Below are positions 6,378-7,240 of a DNA stretch of 7,240 nucleotides, piece after piece. Every line of letters begins with the position of its first letter. Position 1 is the stretch's first letter. Source of the stretch: Bacteroidaceae bacterium (GTDB lineage Bacteria; Bacteroidota; Bacteroidia; Bacteroidales; CHK158-818); the NCBI GenBank assembly GCA_017467745.1, contig JAFUKV010000204.1:1-7240 (forward strand). The letters are read 5' to 3'. The position numbers and the translations under genes are program-made. The notes under the pieces were generated by a model that did no database searches, had not been told where the DNA came from, and saw only the letters and a program-made list of their open reading frames with translations.

Positions 6378-7240
6378 TTATCCCGGATTGATATAAGCAT
6401 GTCCGCAATTCAGTTCACTGATCATTTCGCCTATTACGTAGTTCAGGTCTAAGCGTGTTTTTACATACGGAAGCAGAACTTCGTATTTCTTTTTCATGGC
6501 GTTCCAGTCAACACCGTGCATATTTTCTAAATAAAATCCATCCCGGTATCCGCGCCATGCTTCGTTAAATATCTGCTTCCATTCTTGGGCGTAGTCGGTA
6601 GTAATTTTCATATTCGATAAATCGACGGCTTTATTCAGATTTGCTTTTCCGGAAGTAATGTCCGAAATGTAGAATTGTCCGCCTTTGATGAATAATGCAT
6701 TTTTAGACGCGGGAGCAACGTACATAGAGGCTCCTTCTGCAACGACATTTTCTTCTTGTTTATCGAGGTTAAATACACGGGTTGAGCCTCCGCGGTTATA
6801 CCAAATATTTTTCCCGTCTGAATAGATGTTTCCATAATAGGCCGGTGGCAGAGGTAATCGTAAAATACGTTCGCTTATGCCTTCCGGGTTGAAAACGACT
6901 AAATCGTCCTTTTCAGATTCTTCGTTCTCATTTTTGGACGTGTCCTCTATTTTATTGTCTTCCGAAGAAATTTTTACTTTCGCATCTTTTTCAATAAACG
7001 GGGAAGGGGTATTCTCGGAGAGAAGAGTCATATAAATACCGTTCATGTTTGTGTAAACATGGTTCCACTCTAAATTTCCATAAGTAGGAGAGAAGTCTCT
7101 CGAAGAGTTGAAGATAAGATATTTGCCGTCTGTGCTGAATACCGGCGATCTGGAATCGTACCATTTATCGGTAACAGCATATTCTTTCTTATCGGCTATG
7201 TTATAAAGATAGATAATATTATAATTATTTTCAGCCGGCA
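6378..7240 (-). CDS. N-terminal half of the interrupted S41 protease (propeller and C1 domain)
   Basis: This is what translation would give up to the premature TAA, seen from the window edge (5' end not in the window). The visible part is 286 residues. It begins in a propeller blade (SPVFSTDGKYLIFNSSRD, TolB-like) and continues through an internal Met at 7046, which is not a start because the frame is open above it. A charged, low-complexity linker follows (about 85-115 of the visible part, rich in E, K, D, N and S). More propeller strands come next (YYGNIYSDGKNIWYNRGG and KNALFIKGGQFYISD). The C1 helical domain is last (DYAQEWKQIFNEAWRGYRDG) and ends at ELNCGHAYINPG. It holds the presumed catalytic His but no PDZ, Ser or Glu, so it cannot be an active protease alone. 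Confidence 0.72.
   Translation of the reverse strand, partial: PAENNYNIIYLYNIADKKEYAVTDKWYDSRSPVFSTDGKYLIFNSSRDFSPTYGNLEWNHVYTNMNGIYMTLLSENTPSPFIEKDAKVKISSEDNKIEDTSKNENEESEKDDLVVFNPEGISERILRLPLPPAYYGNIYSDGKNIWYNRGGSTRVFNLDKQEENVVAEGASMYVAPASKNALFIKGGQFYISDITSGKANLNKAVDLSNMKITTDYAQEWKQIFNEAWRGYRDGFYLENMHGVDWNAMKKKYEVLLPYVKTRLDLNYVIGEMISELNCGHAYINPG

Larger units (their letters stand above)
5385..7240 (-). pseudogene. Tricorn-like S41 serine protease, 5'-partial, interrupted by an in-frame TAA
   Basis: The minus-strand frame is open from the window edge (first full codon 7238-7236) to the stop at 5385-5387, apart from TAA at 6380-6378. Visible codons number 286 before that TAA, then 330 sense codons. 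Domain order is: the end of a beta-propeller (DPP-IV/TolB-like), an acidic linker, the C1 helical domain with the catalytic His (GHAY, codon 6401-6399), a PDZ domain, and the S41 catalytic domain. In the last, the nucleophile is Ser in YSASDGD (codon 5729-5727) and the acid is Glu in IIENHGVDPD (codon 5552-5550). Known tricorn proteases degrade oligopeptides; Bacteroidota homologues are typically exported, but any signal peptide lies outside the window. The coding sequence around the TAA is otherwise undamaged, and the residue after PG is most simply a former GAA (Glu) turned into TAA. A sequencing error is an alternative to real decay. Confidence 0.8.

Noticed and set aside
6378..6380. Genetic code with TAA reassigned to an amino acid
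   Set aside because: rplT, lemA, the phosphoesterase gene, the esterase gene and the S41 gene itself all end at TAA at the expected place, so TAA is a normal stop in this genome.

Overview
The window looks like a piece of a chromosome from a Bacteroidales-type bacterium (Bacteroidota). It is AT-rich. The start codons lack clear Shine-Dalgarno sequences and have A/T-rich leaders. The one good promoter candidate fits the Bacteroidota TTTG / TAnnTTTG pattern. The gene families (L20 with a Bacteroides-like sequence, LemA with DUF3137, secreted hydrolases, and a tricorn-like S41 peptidase of the Bacteroides kind) also fit. A genus cannot be named from this sequence alone.

Layout. (1) 1-317, plus strand: the 3' end of rplT (ribosomal protein L20), followed by a strong intrinsic terminator at 343-378. 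(2) 506-3858, plus strand: a probable three-gene operon with a candidate promoter at 452-479. It encodes LemA, a DUF3137 membrane protein, and a secreted metallophosphoesterase fused to a PQQ-type beta-propeller. (3) 3859-4072: an intergenic region between convergent genes, with a long hairpin (4008-4064) that can terminate transcription from both sides. (4) 5314-4073, minus strand: a secreted alpha/beta-hydrolase (esterase or depolymerase-like). (5) 7240-5385, minus strand: the 3' part of a large tricorn-type S41 protease gene whose 5' end lies outside the window. A 13-bp hairpin sits between it and the esterase gene.

The main surprise is in region 5. The S41 protease frame is open from the window edge to position 5385 except for one in-frame TAA at 6378-6380. 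Homology-type features continue on both sides in the same frame, so this is a point nonsense codon and not a frameshift. It falls six codons after the presumed catalytic histidine and just before the PDZ domain, so the catalytic histidine is separated from the catalytic serine and glutamate. Recent pseudogenisation, a sequencing error, or (less likely) readthrough or a split enzyme would all explain it.

The lemA-DUF3137 pair is a recurrent but poorly understood membrane-associated module. The phosphoesterase-propeller downstream is probably envelope or periplasmic, as are the esterase and the S41 protease, so most of the window concerns cell-envelope functions. I found no mobile element, CRISPR array or tRNA, and no convincing new defence or biosynthetic system.
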